Positions 8,014-16,690 of a stretch of 64,000 nucleotides of DNA are shown here, piece by piece. This DNA comes from an uncultured Geobacter sp. (GTDB lineage Bacteria > Desulfobacterota > Desulfuromonadia > Geobacterales > Geobacteraceae), in assembly GCA_937886325.1 (NCBI GenBank), contig CALABV010000166.1, positions 7,350 to 71,349 on the forward strand, given 5' to 3'. Every line of letters starts with the position of its first letter. Within the stretch, counting starts at the first letter, position 1. A program made the translations under genes and the position numbers. The notes beneath the pieces are model-generated. The model saw only the letters and a program-made list of their open reading frames with translations, had not been told where the DNA came from and did no database searches.

Positions 8014-9453
8014 ATGGCGCTCAACAAAATTCTGGTAGCTGATGATGAAGAGAGCATGCGATGGGTGCTGTCAAAGGCACTGAAGAGAAAAGGGTTCAAC
8101 GTAGATCTGGCCAAGGACGGGGATGAAGCGCTGGGGATGATCCAGACGACGCACTACGATCTGGCCATCCTGGACATCAAAATGCCCGGCCTCTCCGGAC
8201 TTGATCTTCTGGACCGCGCACGTGAAGCGAGAAGCGATCTCCTCGTGGTAATCATGACCGCTGAAGCAAGCATGAAGAACGCGGTGGAGGCCATGAAGCG
8301 CGGAGCGTACGATTACATTACGAAACCCTTTGACCTGGATGTGATCGACGCGATTATCGAGAAGATCGATAAGGCACGGGAGATGACCTCACAGGTCTCT
8401 CTCCTGAAGGAAGAACTGAAAGATCGCTACCAGCTTGAGAAGACCATCATTGGGAACTCTCCGGCCATGCGTGATATTTACAAGACTATCGGCAAGGTCG
8501 CACCCAGTGACATCACCGTATTAATCCAGGGCGAATCGGGAACCGGCAAGGAACTTATCGCTCGCGCAATTCATTTCAACTCGAAGCGGATTGGAAAGCC
8601 GTTTATCGCCATTAACTGCGCAGCCATCCCGAAGGAGCTTCTGGAAAGCGAGCTCTTCGGCTTTGAGAAAGGCGCTTTCACCGGCGCGGTTGAAAGGAAG
8701 CTGGGAAAATTCGAACAGGCTAACGGAGGCACCATCTTTCTGGACGAAATAGGTGATATGCCCATTGACCTCCAGGCAAAAATCCTTCGTGTTCTCCAGG
8801 AAAAAGAGATAACCCGGACCGGAGGGAATCAGAGTATCGCCGTCGACACCAGAATCGTGGCGGCAACCAACCAGGATCTGGAAGAAAAAGTTCGTGAAAA
8901 AGGTTTTCGTGAGGATCTCTTCTATCGATTGAACGTTGTCCCCATCACCCTGATACCCCTGCGGGACAGGAAGGAGGACATCCCGCTCCTGGTGGATTAT
9001 TTCCTGCAAAAAAGCTGCGCTGAGATGGAAGTCCAGACAAAACAGTGCTCGGAAGACGCAGTTCGGCTCCTTTCCGCGCATTCCTGGCCGGGAAATGTTC
9101 GAGAACTGGAGAACACCATAAAGCGTGCCGTTATCCTATCCTCGGATCCCCTTTTAACAGCTGACGATTTTGCCGCACTGCGATCCCACACCGGCTCATT
9201 GTCCCGCGGTGAAGAGCTTTCTCTTGAAGCCCAGGTTGAGGTAAAGCTCCGGTCATGCTTCGGCAACCTCGACAAGATGGAGTCGGGAGATTTGTACAGC
9301 ATGGTCCTGGAGCAAATGGAACGCCCGCTGATTCGATTCGTTCTGGAAAAAACAAGGGGAAACCAGGTCAAGGCGGCCGATATTCTCGGGATAAACAGGA
9401 ACACCCTGCGGAAAAAGATTCAGGACCTCGGTATTGAAGTTAAGAGAGACTGA
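8014..9453 (+). CDS. NtrC-family sigma54-dependent response regulator
   Basis: A 479-residue activator of sigma54 promoters. Residues 1-120 are a receiver domain with the phosphoacceptor Asp54 ('LAILDIKMPG') and Lys104 ('ITKPF'). The AAA+ domain spans about 145-375, with Walker A 'GESGTGKE' at 173-180 and the sigma54-contact loop 'GAFTGA' at 220-225. The C-terminal Fis-type helix-turn-helix (about 440-475) reads 'AADILGINRNTLRKKI'. AAGGAAG precedes the ATG. It is placed directly behind the soluble NtrB-like kinase. Its targets are not visible; I found no clear -24/-12 (TGGC-N9-TTGC) element in the neighbouring gaps by eye. Confidence 0.93.
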   Translation: MALNKILVADDEESMRWVLSKALKRKGFNVDLAKDGDEALGMIQTTHYDLAILDIKMPGLSGLDLLDRAREARSDLLVVIMTAEASMKNAVEAMKRGAYDYITKPFDLDVIDAIIEKIDKAREMTSQVSLLKEELKDRYQLEKTIIGNSPAMRDIYKTIGKVAPSDITVLIQGESGTGKELIARAIHFNSKRIGKPFIAINCAAIPKELLESELFGFEKGAFTGAVERKLGKFEQANGGTIFLDEIGDMPIDLQAKILRVLQEKEITRTGGNQSIAVDTRIVAATNQDLEEKVREKGFREDLFYRLNVVPITLIPLRDRKEDIPLLVDYFLQKSCAEMEVQTKQCSEDAVRLLSAHSWPGNVRELENTIKRAVILSSDPLLTADDFAALRSHTGSLSRGEELSLEAQVEVKLRSCFGNLDKMESGDLYSMVLEQMERPLIRFVLEKTRGNQVKAADILGINRNTLRKKIQDLGIEVKRD

Positions 9454-9497
9454 ATGTCGTCGCGTCCGACAACGAAACCAGCAAAAGGAGAGATAAA

Positions 9498-10061
9498 ATG
9501 GGCAATTATGAACGTTTTCAACTGAATACAGCGTCATCACTTCTGATGATAATCGATTTTCAGGAAAAATTATGCAATGCCATGGATGGAGAAATCCTTG
9601 AAAAACACACCGCGAACGTCTCCGTTCTGCTGGAGGCGGCCCGCGAGCTCGGAGTGCCCGTCCTCGCCACAGAGCAGTACCCGGCAGGACTGGGCGAAAC
9701 GCTTCCCTGCCTGAAGGAAAAACTCGAGGATGCTCCCCTTGAAAAGATGAGCTTCAGTTGCTGCGGGGATGAATCAATCATGGCGCGTGTTGCCGAATCG
9801 GGAAGGAACAGCATCATAGTAACCGGCATGGAAACCCATATCTGCGTGCTCCAGACGGTACTCGACCTGCTAGAGAAAGGGTATACCGTGCATGTGGTGT
9901 CAGACGGCGTTATCAGCAGGCGAAAGAGCAACTGGCGGACGGGTCTTGCTATCGCCTCATCGGCTGGGGCGGTTGTGACATCCACGGAAGTCGTCCTCTT
10001 TCAATTATTGAAAAGAGCGGGCACCGCTGAATTCAAGAAGCTGTCGAAATTGGTGCGGTAG
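9498..10061 (+). CDS. Isochorismatase-family (cysteine) hydrolase
   Basis: A 187-residue protein with the isochorismatase-like alpha/beta fold. The expected catalytic triad is present: Asp20 ('LMIIDFQEK'), Lys83 ('LEKMSFS') and Cys116 in 'GMETHICVLQT', preceded by the usual cis-peptide region. Members act as amidases or hydrolases (nicotinamidase, YcaC-like), and the exact substrate is not defined by sequence. A strong AAAAGGAGAG site precedes the ATG. It starts 44 bases after the sigma54 activator on the same strand and could be co-transcribed, but there is no evidence that it is part of the signalling system. Confidence 0.85.
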   Translation: MGNYERFQLNTASSLLMIIDFQEKLCNAMDGEILEKHTANVSVLLEAARELGVPVLATEQYPAGLGETLPCLKEKLEDAPLEKMSFSCCGDESIMARVAESGRNSIIVTGMETHICVLQTVLDLLEKGYTVHVVSDGVISRRKSNWRTGLAIASSAGAVVTSTEVVLFQLLKRAGTAEFKKLSKLVR

Positions 10062-10079
10062 CACCCCTGACATAGGGGC

Positions 10080-10781
10080 CTATCCCCCCTGAAGGGCAAT
10101 GAATCTCTGGAGAACCGCCAGCGAGCCCTCTCCAAATGCAGAAAACTCCATTCCGAAACCGGGGGGGTACTCCTTTTTCCTTCTCTCTGCTCCAATGTTC
10201 TTCCAGCAGACCCTTCCCTTTGCCTGGACCTGCGCCTCCGGGGCGTTCGTCAGGGCAAAGACAAGGGTCACATCGGTCCCCACGTCCAAATCATAGTCCG
10301 TTGCCAGGTACAGACCCCGAATGCTGAGATCGAGAACCGTCCCCGTCATCACGACACGAAAGGCCTGGAAGCGGACTTTCACGGAAACAGGTATTCTTTT
10401 TTCCCTTCTGTCCAGTTCCGGAATATGGCGGCGAACCGCATCGAGGTAGAGCCCCCTTTCGAAAGGTTTGGTCAGAAGTTCGTCGCAGCCGGCCCGCCTG
10501 CAAAGCTCGTGATCCTCCTGCTTTCCCGCCGCCGTGGCCATGATAACCGGTATGGATGAGAGATTGGGATCGCTTTTGATCGCGGCACAACATTCGGCGC
10601 CGTTCATTCCCGGCATATGCAGGTCCATTATCACCAGATCCGGGCGCACGCTCTTGACGGTCGCCAGGGCTTCGGAACCATTCCGGGCACAGAGGATATG
10701 GATAATGGACATTTTCAGGAAACCCTTCTGGATTTCGAGAAACATGGAAACATCATCGACTAACAGAACACGCCTGGACAT
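10080..10781 (-). CDS. Response regulator with C-terminal PilZ domain
   Basis: The 233-residue protein joins a CheY-like receiver (residues 1-120) to a PilZ domain (about 124-230). The receiver has the acidic pair near residues 9-10, phosphoacceptor Asp53 ('VIMDLHMPG') and Lys105 ('LLTKPF'). The PilZ part has the cyclic-di-GMP binding signature RxxxR ('RREKR', 125-129) and DxSxxG ('DLSIRG', 151-156). It should therefore respond both to phosphorylation and to c-di-GMP. There is no DNA-binding domain, so it probably acts by protein contact. It is the last gene behind dnaB, lpxA and the FabMG-like gene, 21 bases after the latter. No cognate kinase is adjacent. Confidence 0.88.
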   Translation of the reverse strand: MSRRVLLVDDVSMFLEIQKGFLKMSIIHILCARNGSEALATVKSVRPDLVIMDLHMPGMNGAECCAAIKSDPNLSSIPVIMATAAGKQEDHELCRRAGCDELLTKPFERGLYLDAVRRHIPELDRREKRIPVSVKVRFQAFRVVMTGTVLDLSIRGLYLATDYDLDVGTDVTLVFALTNAPEAQVQAKGRVCWKNIGAERRKKEYPPGFGMEFSAFGEGSLAVLQRFIALQGG

Positions 10782-10802
10782 GGGATTGCAGACCTCTCAG
10801 GC

Positions 10803-12116
10803 TCAGGCGCCGGTTACAATCCGACGGGCGACGATGTCGTGATTCAGCCATACAACAGGGGCATTCGGCTCCCATGACGTGTTGAATATCAAACTCCCGA
10901 CGGCACGGAATACCGCCCGGGACAGTTCAGCGCATACAATCTCCTTCTGGCTCCTGTTCATGTCGAGCAAGGCGGTGGCACGTGTAAGCATGAGATCGGC
11001 CTGTTCCGGGGAGTTATGCCGGGGCCACGCGGCAAAATCCCGGAACTCTTCCAGACGGGGGTCAGACAGATAGCTGTTTGCGGATTCAACTACTTCATCA
11101 AGGGTGACACCTTCCTTGAGAAGCGCCCTGCAGGCGGTCCGGATCTCTTCCGCGGTCGGACCATCCCCTTCCCTTTTCAGCGCGGCGAGCAGAGGGTACA
11201 GTGAAAGCTCGACACCGAGAAAAAGGGCGCTCGAGTTTGTCTGGATTTCGGGACAATTGAAGACTGTGGTACGGATGCCTTTTTCCCACGCCGCCACGGC
11301 AACCTCTTCCAGTCGCATCTTTGCCCAGCCCTGCAAGTACGGGGTATAGGTCTGCCACGTATACATATCGTTGATTAGCACCTCGCATCCGTGATAACCG
11401 TATGCGGTGTACGCCACCCGACCTCCTGTCCGCTCAATCCTTTCCCTGATTCCCCCGGACGCTTCGATGAGATGGCCGAAGGTGTTTGCGGTCACTTCGT
11501 CGAAACAGATTTCGCACAGTCGACCCAGCGATGATTTCCAGAAGTCTTCCGATGCGGTAAAGCGTTCCCCCTGCCCCTTGAAAACACGATTCATCACCGG
11601 CATCAGGATACGGGCTCGGGGAATCCCCCCCGCCATGGTATGGGAAAAGAGAACATTGCATCCATCGGGAATCCTGGCGTCCAGTTCGCCCATCACCCTG
11701 GTGAGGTGTGCGGTAAATCGTTCAATACCTGCCTTGCGTGCCTGCTCAACCGCTTTCCAGTCGAGCTCCACGGATCCCCATGCATCTGACTTTACCCCCT
11801 TTAACTGGTCTACGGGCGATGTGCCGTGTTCGTCCGTATCCATATCGAAACCCGCCTCCAGGGGAATATTGATAATCTTCCCTCCGAGCAAGGCTTCCGA
11901 GTCGGCACGTTCACCTTCAGTAAGGGGACGCAATTCTCCGGATGCATCGCGCCTTCCCACCGTAATCCCGAGAATGGTCATCCCCGCCTTGCGGGCTTCT
12001 TCCACAAGACCGTTGGCATACCCTCTTCCGAAAAGTTCGCCGAACAGGACAAAGACATCACCACGCCCATACCCCGCGGCGCAAGGAAGAGTCCGCAACG
12101 GATTGAAGCTGATCAT
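10803..12116 (-). CDS. FabMG-like SDR-type putative enoyl-ACP reductase
   Basis: A 437-residue protein resembling a conserved deltaproteobacterial family that I recall being annotated as 'enoyl ACP reductase FabMG family'; that name is from memory. The start has a Gly-rich nucleotide-binding-like segment ('VFVLFGELFGRGYANG', 21-36) and 'ITVGRRD'. Further on, 'YTPYLQGWAK' (Tyr257 to Lys266) has Y-x8-K spacing like FabV, followed by 'GIRTTVFNCPEIQTNSSA', which resembles the strand after the active site in SDR enzymes ('GIR-VN-PG-TN'). The likely role is NAD(P)H-dependent reduction in lipid metabolism; this is inference. AAAGGTGG precedes the ATG. It lies 18 bases after lpxA. Confidence 0.65.
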   Translation of the reverse strand: MISFNPLRTLPCAAGYGRGDVFVLFGELFGRGYANGLVEEARKAGMTILGITVGRRDASGELRPLTEGERADSEALLGGKIINIPLEAGFDMDTDEHGTSPVDQLKGVKSDAWGSVELDWKAVEQARKAGIERFTAHLTRVMGELDARIPDGCNVLFSHTMAGGIPRARILMPVMNRVFKGQGERFTASEDFWKSSLGRLCEICFDEVTANTFGHLIEASGGIRERIERTGGRVAYTAYGYHGCEVLINDMYTWQTYTPYLQGWAKMRLEEVAVAAWEKGIRTTVFNCPEIQTNSSALFLGVELSLYPLLAALKREGDGPTAEEIRTACRALLKEGVTLDEVVESANSYLSDPRLEEFRDFAAWPRHNSPEQADLMLTRATALLDMNRSQKEIVCAELSRAVFRAVGSLIFNTSWEPNAPVVWLNHDIVARRIVTGA

Positions 12117-12134
12117 CGTTTTCCCACCTTTCTT

Positions 12135-12929
12135 TTAATCAAAATCAGCGCCTGAACTGCCGCGACCGAAGCAGACCCCTCTTTTTGATTCTTTTATGAA
12201 ATCGACCAAATAGCGGACGTCGGCTGTCATTTCCAACTCAGCTTCCGCTTTTTCGAGATTCTCCCGCATGTTTGGCCCCCCGCGGAACAGCACCTTGAAC
12301 GCATTTTTCACCGCCCGCACTCGTGGCGCATCATAGCCGTTACGTCGAAGACCAACGAGATTGACGGTGCGGACGGTGTGCGTTTCATCCATGATACAGA
12401 AGGGAGGGACATCCCGGGACGTTCTGGAGAGGCCCCTCATCATGGACAGCATACCGATGCGGCAGAACTGATGCACTACACAGTTTCCGGAGATGATTGC
12501 CCTGTCCTCGATAGTCACATGTCCTGCCAGCAGAGAGCCGCCGGCAAGGATGATATTATTCCCGATACTGCAGTTATGGGCAACGTGCGACTGAACCATA
12601 AAATAGTTGTTATCACCGATTTGTGTCGCTGTCCCCTCTCGATTGCCCCGGTGAACGGTGACGTACTCTCGAAAAGAATTCCCGTTTCCAATCTCGAGAA
12701 AGCTTTCTTCACCTTTATAGCCGAAATCCTGAGGATCGTGTCCGATAACGGCGCCGTAATGGATCTTGTTGTCATTACCGATGGTAGTCCAGGGACCGAT
12801 AACGGCGTGGGCCATTACTATCGTGCCACGACCTATCCTCGAACAATCTCCGATGATGACGTTCGGTCCGATTTCCACTCCTTCTTCCAGAACAGCGGTT
12901 GGACTTATTCGAGCTGTTGAGTCAATCAT
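12135..12929 (-). CDS. lpxA: UDP-N-acetylglucosamine O-acyltransferase (LpxA)
   Basis: LpxA transfers a 3-hydroxyacyl chain from ACP to UDP-GlcNAc, the first step of lipid A synthesis. The 264-residue protein is a left-handed beta-helix made of hexapeptide repeats ('ISPTAVLEEGVEIGPNVIIG'). It has the catalytic His118 in 'SHVAHNC' (E. coli H125), the conserved 'VHQFCRIG', the substrate loop 'DPQDFGYKGE' and the C-terminal helical part 'GLRRNGYDAPRVRAVKNAF'. GAGGTATCA precedes the ATG. It is outside the usual lpxD-fabZ-lpxA-lpxB cluster: here it follows dnaB by 41 bases and precedes the FabMG-like gene. The acyl-chain ruler residues cannot be assigned by eye. Confidence 0.9.
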   Translation of the reverse strand: MIDSTARISPTAVLEEGVEIGPNVIIGDCSRIGRGTIVMAHAVIGPWTTIGNDNKIHYGAVIGHDPQDFGYKGEESFLEIGNGNSFREYVTVHRGNREGTATQIGDNNYFMVQSHVAHNCSIGNNIILAGGSLLAGHVTIEDRAIISGNCVVHQFCRIGMLSMMRGLSRTSRDVPPFCIMDETHTVRTVNLVGLRRNGYDAPRVRAVKNAFKVLFRGGPNMRENLEKAEAELEMTADVRYLVDFIKESKRGVCFGRGSSGADFD

Positions 12930-12970
12930 TGATACCTCACTTCGACGACAGATGAAATCCGCGGAATATC

Positions 12971-14320
12971 TCAGAATTCAGAACGCACGGCATAGTTTTC
13001 AAATCGGGTATACTCACCCAGAAAAGTCAGATTAACGGTCCCGATGGGACCGTTGCGCTGCTTGCCGATGATTATCTCCGCTTTGCCCCGCACATCGGGG
13101 TTGTCCTTGTTGTATACCTCGTCCCGGTACACGAACATGATTACGTCTGCATCCTGCTCGATAGCCCCGGATTCTCTCAGGTCGCTCATCATCGGCCTCT
13201 TGTCGGTACGGCTTTCAAGTCCCCGGTTTAATTGCGAGAGTGCAACGACTGGCACGGAGAGCTCTTTCGCCAGCGCCTTCAGGGATCGGGAAATCTCGGA
13301 AATCTCCTGCTGACGGGATTCCGGTGAACCGCTTCCCCGCATCAGTTGAAGATAGTCGACTACAACCATTCCGATATTGTGCTCCGCTTTCAGCCTGCGA
13401 GCCTTTGCCCTCATTTCCAGAATCGAAATTGCCGGAGTATCGTCTATGAACAGCTCAGCCTCAAAGAGCTTTTCCGCTCCCCGCATGATTTTTTCCCACT
13501 CACCGTCCAGGAGATGGCCGGTTCTCAGCCTGCTGGCATCGACCCTCGACTCTGAACAGAGAAGGCGGGTAACCAGCTGTTCTTTACTCATTTCGAGAGA
13601 AAATATCGCGACCGGACAGCGTGGCTCCGCATAGATTGATGCATATTGGGCAATATTGAGGGCAAAGGCGGTTTTCCCCATGGAAGGTCGGCCTGCGATG
13701 ATTATCAGGTCGCTCCGTTGAAATCCGGCTGTTTTGTCATCAAGGTCGAGAAAGCCTGTGGGAACACCTGTCGTATGCTCCTTCTTTTCATATAAATCAC
13801 CGATATACTTAATCGTGTCCTTGAGAATTGCATTGAGCTGGAAATAAGGTGTTTTTACCCTGTTCTCGGAGATTTCGAAGATAGTCTTCTGCGCTTTGTC
13901 GAGCAGCTCCTCGATTTCCGCCTGTTCGTCATAACCGTCGGTAACGATATCCGTGGCGGCGCGAATCAGGTTTCGGGCAATGGCTTTTTCCTTGACGATA
14001 CGTGCATAATAGGCGATGTTTGCCGCGGTCGGAACGAAATCGACGAGCGTCGCCAGATATGCGCCGCCGCCCACTTCCTCGAGTTCGCCCCTCTTCTTGA
14101 GTATCGTGGTCAGAGTGATCAGATCGCACGGCTCCCGATGATCATTAAGCTCTATCATGGCCCTCATGATCTTGCGATGGGACTCCCGATAGAAATCATC
14201 GGGAACCAGGATATCAAGGACCCTGTTGACAGCCTCATTTTCCAGAAGGATCCCGCCGAGGATCGACATCTCGGCATCGATATTCTGGGGGGGTAATTTA
14301 CGAACGTCCACAACCGACAT
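12971..14320 (-). CDS. dnaB: Replicative DNA helicase DnaB
   Basis: The hexameric 5'-3' helicase that drives the replication fork. The 449-residue protein has the N-terminal primase-interaction domain ('PPQNIDAEMSILGGIL'), a linker, and a RecA-like motor domain with Walker A 'GRPSMGKTAFALN', Walker B region 'GMVVVDYLQLM', 'VVALSQLNRGLE', the arginine-finger region 'DLRESGAIEQDADVI' and the C-terminal 'IIGKQRNGPIG'. There is no intein. GGTGAATTC precedes the ATG. In many bacteria dnaB follows rplI; here rplI is about 3 kb away, so the usual cluster is split. Confidence 0.97.
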   Translation of the reverse strand: MSVVDVRKLPPQNIDAEMSILGGILLENEAVNRVLDILVPDDFYRESHRKIMRAMIELNDHREPCDLITLTTILKKRGELEEVGGGAYLATLVDFVPTAANIAYYARIVKEKAIARNLIRAATDIVTDGYDEQAEIEELLDKAQKTIFEISENRVKTPYFQLNAILKDTIKYIGDLYEKKEHTTGVPTGFLDLDDKTAGFQRSDLIIIAGRPSMGKTAFALNIAQYASIYAEPRCPVAIFSLEMSKEQLVTRLLCSESRVDASRLRTGHLLDGEWEKIMRGAEKLFEAELFIDDTPAISILEMRAKARRLKAEHNIGMVVVDYLQLMRGSGSPESRQQEISEISRSLKALAKELSVPVVALSQLNRGLESRTDKRPMMSDLRESGAIEQDADVIMFVYRDEVYNKDNPDVRGKAEIIIGKQRNGPIGTVNLTFLGEYTRFENYAVRSEF

Positions 14321-14361
14321 GAATTCACCAAAAAAGATTTTTCCGTCTTCAAGAATCAGAT

Positions 14362-14390
14362 ACTATACCCTGCGACTCCACCCTGGTCAA
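14362..14390 (-). promoter_or_regulatory. sigma70 promoter of the dnaB-lpxA operon
   Basis: Minus strand: TTGACC (14390-14385), 17-bp spacer, TATAGT (14367-14362), each matching 5 of 6 consensus bases. The start site would be near 14355, about 35 bases before the dnaB ATG. The same 142-base gap holds the start of the divergent mutM gene. Confidence 0.7.
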
Positions 14391-14462
14391 CAGATTTGGG
14401 TCCACCCCTGCTGAACGCAATTTTTCAGTTATTTCAAACGGAATACTCAAGAAAGGTTTGCC

Positions 14463-15296
14463 ATGCCGGAATTACCCGAGGTTGAGACTGCCCGATTATC
14501 CATAGAGCCTCTTGTGACCGGGAGAGAAATCATTCGCGTTATTGTACGAACATCTTCGCTGCGCCGACCCGTTCCTGAAGATTTATCCTCGGAAACAGCA
14601 GGCGAAAAGATACTTGAGGTTACCCGTCGTGGCAAATACCTTCTTTTCCGATGTTCTTCCGGTACTATCATCATTCATCTCGGCATGACCGGAAAACTCA
14701 TCGTTGTCCCCTCATCCACCGGGCCATCCAGGCATGACCACCTGGATTTCGTGCTGACAGGAAACCTCTGCCTGCGGTATGCCGACCCCCGCCGATTCGG
14801 ACTAATTCTTTGGACTCGCGCCTCCCCTCTTGAGCACCCTCTTCTTCGTGATCTTGGTCCAGAACCGCTTTCATCAGAGTTCAGCGCCCACAACCTTATT
14901 CTCAGCTCGAAGAACCGAACGATCCCGATAAAGCAGTTTCTTATGGACCACCACGTCGTTGTCGGACTGGGAAACATCTACGCGAATGAATCTCTCTTCC
15001 TCGCGTGCATATCTCCTTCTCGTCCCGCAAAAGAGTTGACGGCGCACGAATATGAACACCTTGTCTCGGCAATACAATCTACCCTTCGAGATGCCATCTC
15101 GGCCGGTAAAGACCACATTCAATCTTCACACGTTGCAGAGGAACCCACAGGGTACTTTCCTCTGCGAACGTGGGTTTATGGCCGTTTCGGAGAACCATGT
15201 CGTCTCTGCGGATCAAAAATCCACCGAACACGACAAGGCCAACGTTCGACATATTTCTGCCCTTCCTGCCAAAAAGAAACTATCAAATTTGTTTGA
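14463..15296 (+). CDS. mutM: Formamidopyrimidine-DNA glycosylase (Fpg/MutM)
   Basis: A bifunctional base-excision repair enzyme that removes 8-oxoguanine and Fapy bases and nicks the DNA by beta,delta-elimination. The 277-residue protein begins with the diagnostic 'MPELPEVETARLS', where Pro2 is the nucleophile and Glu3 is catalytic. The conserved Lys lies in 'RRGKYLLF'; the helix-two-turn-helix contains 'VGLGNIYANESLF'. The C-terminal zinc finger has 'CRLCG' and 'FCPSC', and its Arg is present in 'HRTRQGQRSTY'. Length is normal. AAAGG lies upstream of the ATG. It is divergent from dnaB and seems to be transcribed alone. Confidence 0.96.
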   Translation: MPELPEVETARLSIEPLVTGREIIRVIVRTSSLRRPVPEDLSSETAGEKILEVTRRGKYLLFRCSSGTIIIHLGMTGKLIVVPSSTGPSRHDHLDFVLTGNLCLRYADPRRFGLILWTRASPLEHPLLRDLGPEPLSSEFSAHNLILSSKNRTIPIKQFLMDHHVVVGLGNIYANESLFLACISPSRPAKELTAHEYEHLVSAIQSTLRDAISAGKDHIQSSHVAEEPTGYFPLRTWVYGRFGEPCRLCGSKIHRTRQGQRSTYFCPSCQKETIKFV

Positions 15297-15375
15297 TATC
15301 AATTCGGTAAATCAGAGACAGACTGAAAAAGTGCCTCCAATAACCATCAAAAAGTCAAAATACCTTTCCACATGC

Positions 15376-15404
15376 TTGACATCATATTAAAATCTGGTTA
15401 TTCT
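15376..15404 (+). promoter_or_regulatory. Probable promoter of the OmpA-family gene
   Basis: TTGACA (15376-15381), 17-bp spacer, TATTCT (15399-15404). The start site would be near 15411, leaving a leader of about 125 bases before the ATG at 15535. Long leaders are common for major outer membrane protein genes and may carry post-transcriptional control; no specific structure was recognised. Confidence 0.5.
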
Positions 15405-15534
15405 TGCTTCCATTAAAATTATTCCGGCAAAGTTCATCCCAGTTCTGTGCATCATCAAACCGCACAACTGTAAACGCTTGAGCCGCTTGATCTGCCTTTT
15501 CAAGAAGGTATTGACTACAAAAGGAGGTAACAAA

Positions 15535-16629
15535 ATGAGAAAAGTTCTTGTACCACTGCTGTTTGCTCTTCTCGCAGCACTCACCACCTCGCCCCCACTC
15601 CACGCCGGAGAAAGGGCAGGGGCATTCTCTGTCTCGCCGTATATTGGCGGGTACACCTTTGACGGCGCCCAACACTTTGACACCAGGCCTGTCTACGGAC
15701 TCCGACTCGGGTACGACATCACCGACAACTTCGGTGTAGAAGGCGTATTCAACTACGTCGCAACGGAATCAACAAAAGGGTATGGCCACAGAAATGCAAT
15801 CTCCTACCGCCTTGACCTCCTATACAATTTCGCACCACAACCTGGGTTCAAACCACAGCATCAACTGGTACCTTACCTTGCCATCGGTGGCGGCGGGACC
15901 AACATAGACGCTACCACCTACACAAAACACACCTTTGTCGGGACGGCGAATGTCGGTGGCGGCTTGAAGTACTTCCTGACAGACTCTATCGCTCTGCGTG
16001 CCGATGCTCGCCAGTTATTCCTTTTCAACGGCAACGAAAGCCTGCCGGCGTACTACTACGATACAAACAACAGAACCTGGGACGGGTACAACGAGAAGAA
16101 TAACGGCGGACTCATGTTCAACTGGGAATATTCCGTTGGTGTAAGCTTCCTGTTCGGCCCTCCCAAGAAACCCGCGCCGGTTGTCTGTCCTCCGCCGCCT
16201 GCTCCGAAACCGAAGCCGCTGCCTCCGCCGCCGCCGAAGCCTGAGCCGATTCCTGAAAAAATATGCATGACGTTGAACGTCGAGTTCGATTTCGACAAGT
16301 ACGACGTGAAGCCGAAGTATCACGATGTCATAGGAAAAGTCGCAGAATTCATGAAGCAGTATCCAAAAACCACTACCGTGATCGAAGGCCACACCGACAA
16401 CCGCGGCAGCTATCAATACAATATCAAGCTTTCCGAGCGCCGTGCCAACAGCGTCAGGAATTACCTGATCGAAAAGTTTAATGTTGAACCAGCGCGGCTT
16501 TCCACGAAGGGGTATGGATATACAAAACCAATCGCAACCAATAAGACCGCCGAAGGGCGACAGAAGAACCGTCGTATTGAAGCTATGATTGATTGCATAA
16601 TCTATGTCGACAAAAGTGATGTAAAATAG
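15535..16629 (+). CDS. OmpA-family outer membrane beta-barrel protein
   Basis: The 364-residue protein starts at ATG 15535 after a perfect AAGGAGG site. A signal peptide (about 1-24, ending 'PLHAGE') is followed by an eight-stranded barrel domain (about 25-210, alternating hydrophobic and glycine-rich strands such as 'PYIGGYTFDGAQHF' and 'GLRLGYDITDNFGVEG'). A proline-rich periplasmic linker comes next (about 215-243, PPPP and KPKP runs). The C-terminal OmpA peptidoglycan-binding domain has 'VEFDFDKYDVKP', 'VIEGHTDNRGSYQYNIKLS' and 'GYGYTKPIATNKTAEGRQKNRR'. It links the outer membrane to peptidoglycan and is probably abundant, given its promoter, ribosome site and double terminator. Confidence 0.93.
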   Translation: MRKVLVPLLFALLAALTTSPPLHAGERAGAFSVSPYIGGYTFDGAQHFDTRPVYGLRLGYDITDNFGVEGVFNYVATESTKGYGHRNAISYRLDLLYNFAPQPGFKPQHQLVPYLAIGGGGTNIDATTYTKHTFVGTANVGGGLKYFLTDSIALRADARQLFLFNGNESLPAYYYDTNNRTWDGYNEKNNGGLMFNWEYSVGVSFLFGPPKKPAPVVCPPPPAPKPKPLPPPPPKPEPIPEKICMTLNVEFDFDKYDVKPKYHDVIGKVAEFMKQYPKTTTVIEGHTDNRGSYQYNIKLSERRANSVRNYLIEKFNVEPARLSTKGYGYTKPIATNKTAEGRQKNRRIEAMIDCIIYVDKSDVK

Positions 16630-16642
16630 GCCAGACCTTTAC

Positions 16643-16679
16643 CCCCGAGAAACACCGAGATCATCTCTGTTTCTCGGGG
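16643..16679 (+). terminator. Perfect 11-bp hairpin after the OmpA-family gene
   Basis: CCCCGAGAAAC (16643-16653) pairs fully with GTTTCTCGGGG (16669-16679), 13 bases after the stop codon. There is no T-run directly behind it, so it may act as a 3'-end stabiliser in front of the next terminator rather than as a terminator itself. Confidence 0.6.
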
Positions 16680-16690
16680 ATAAATCCACG

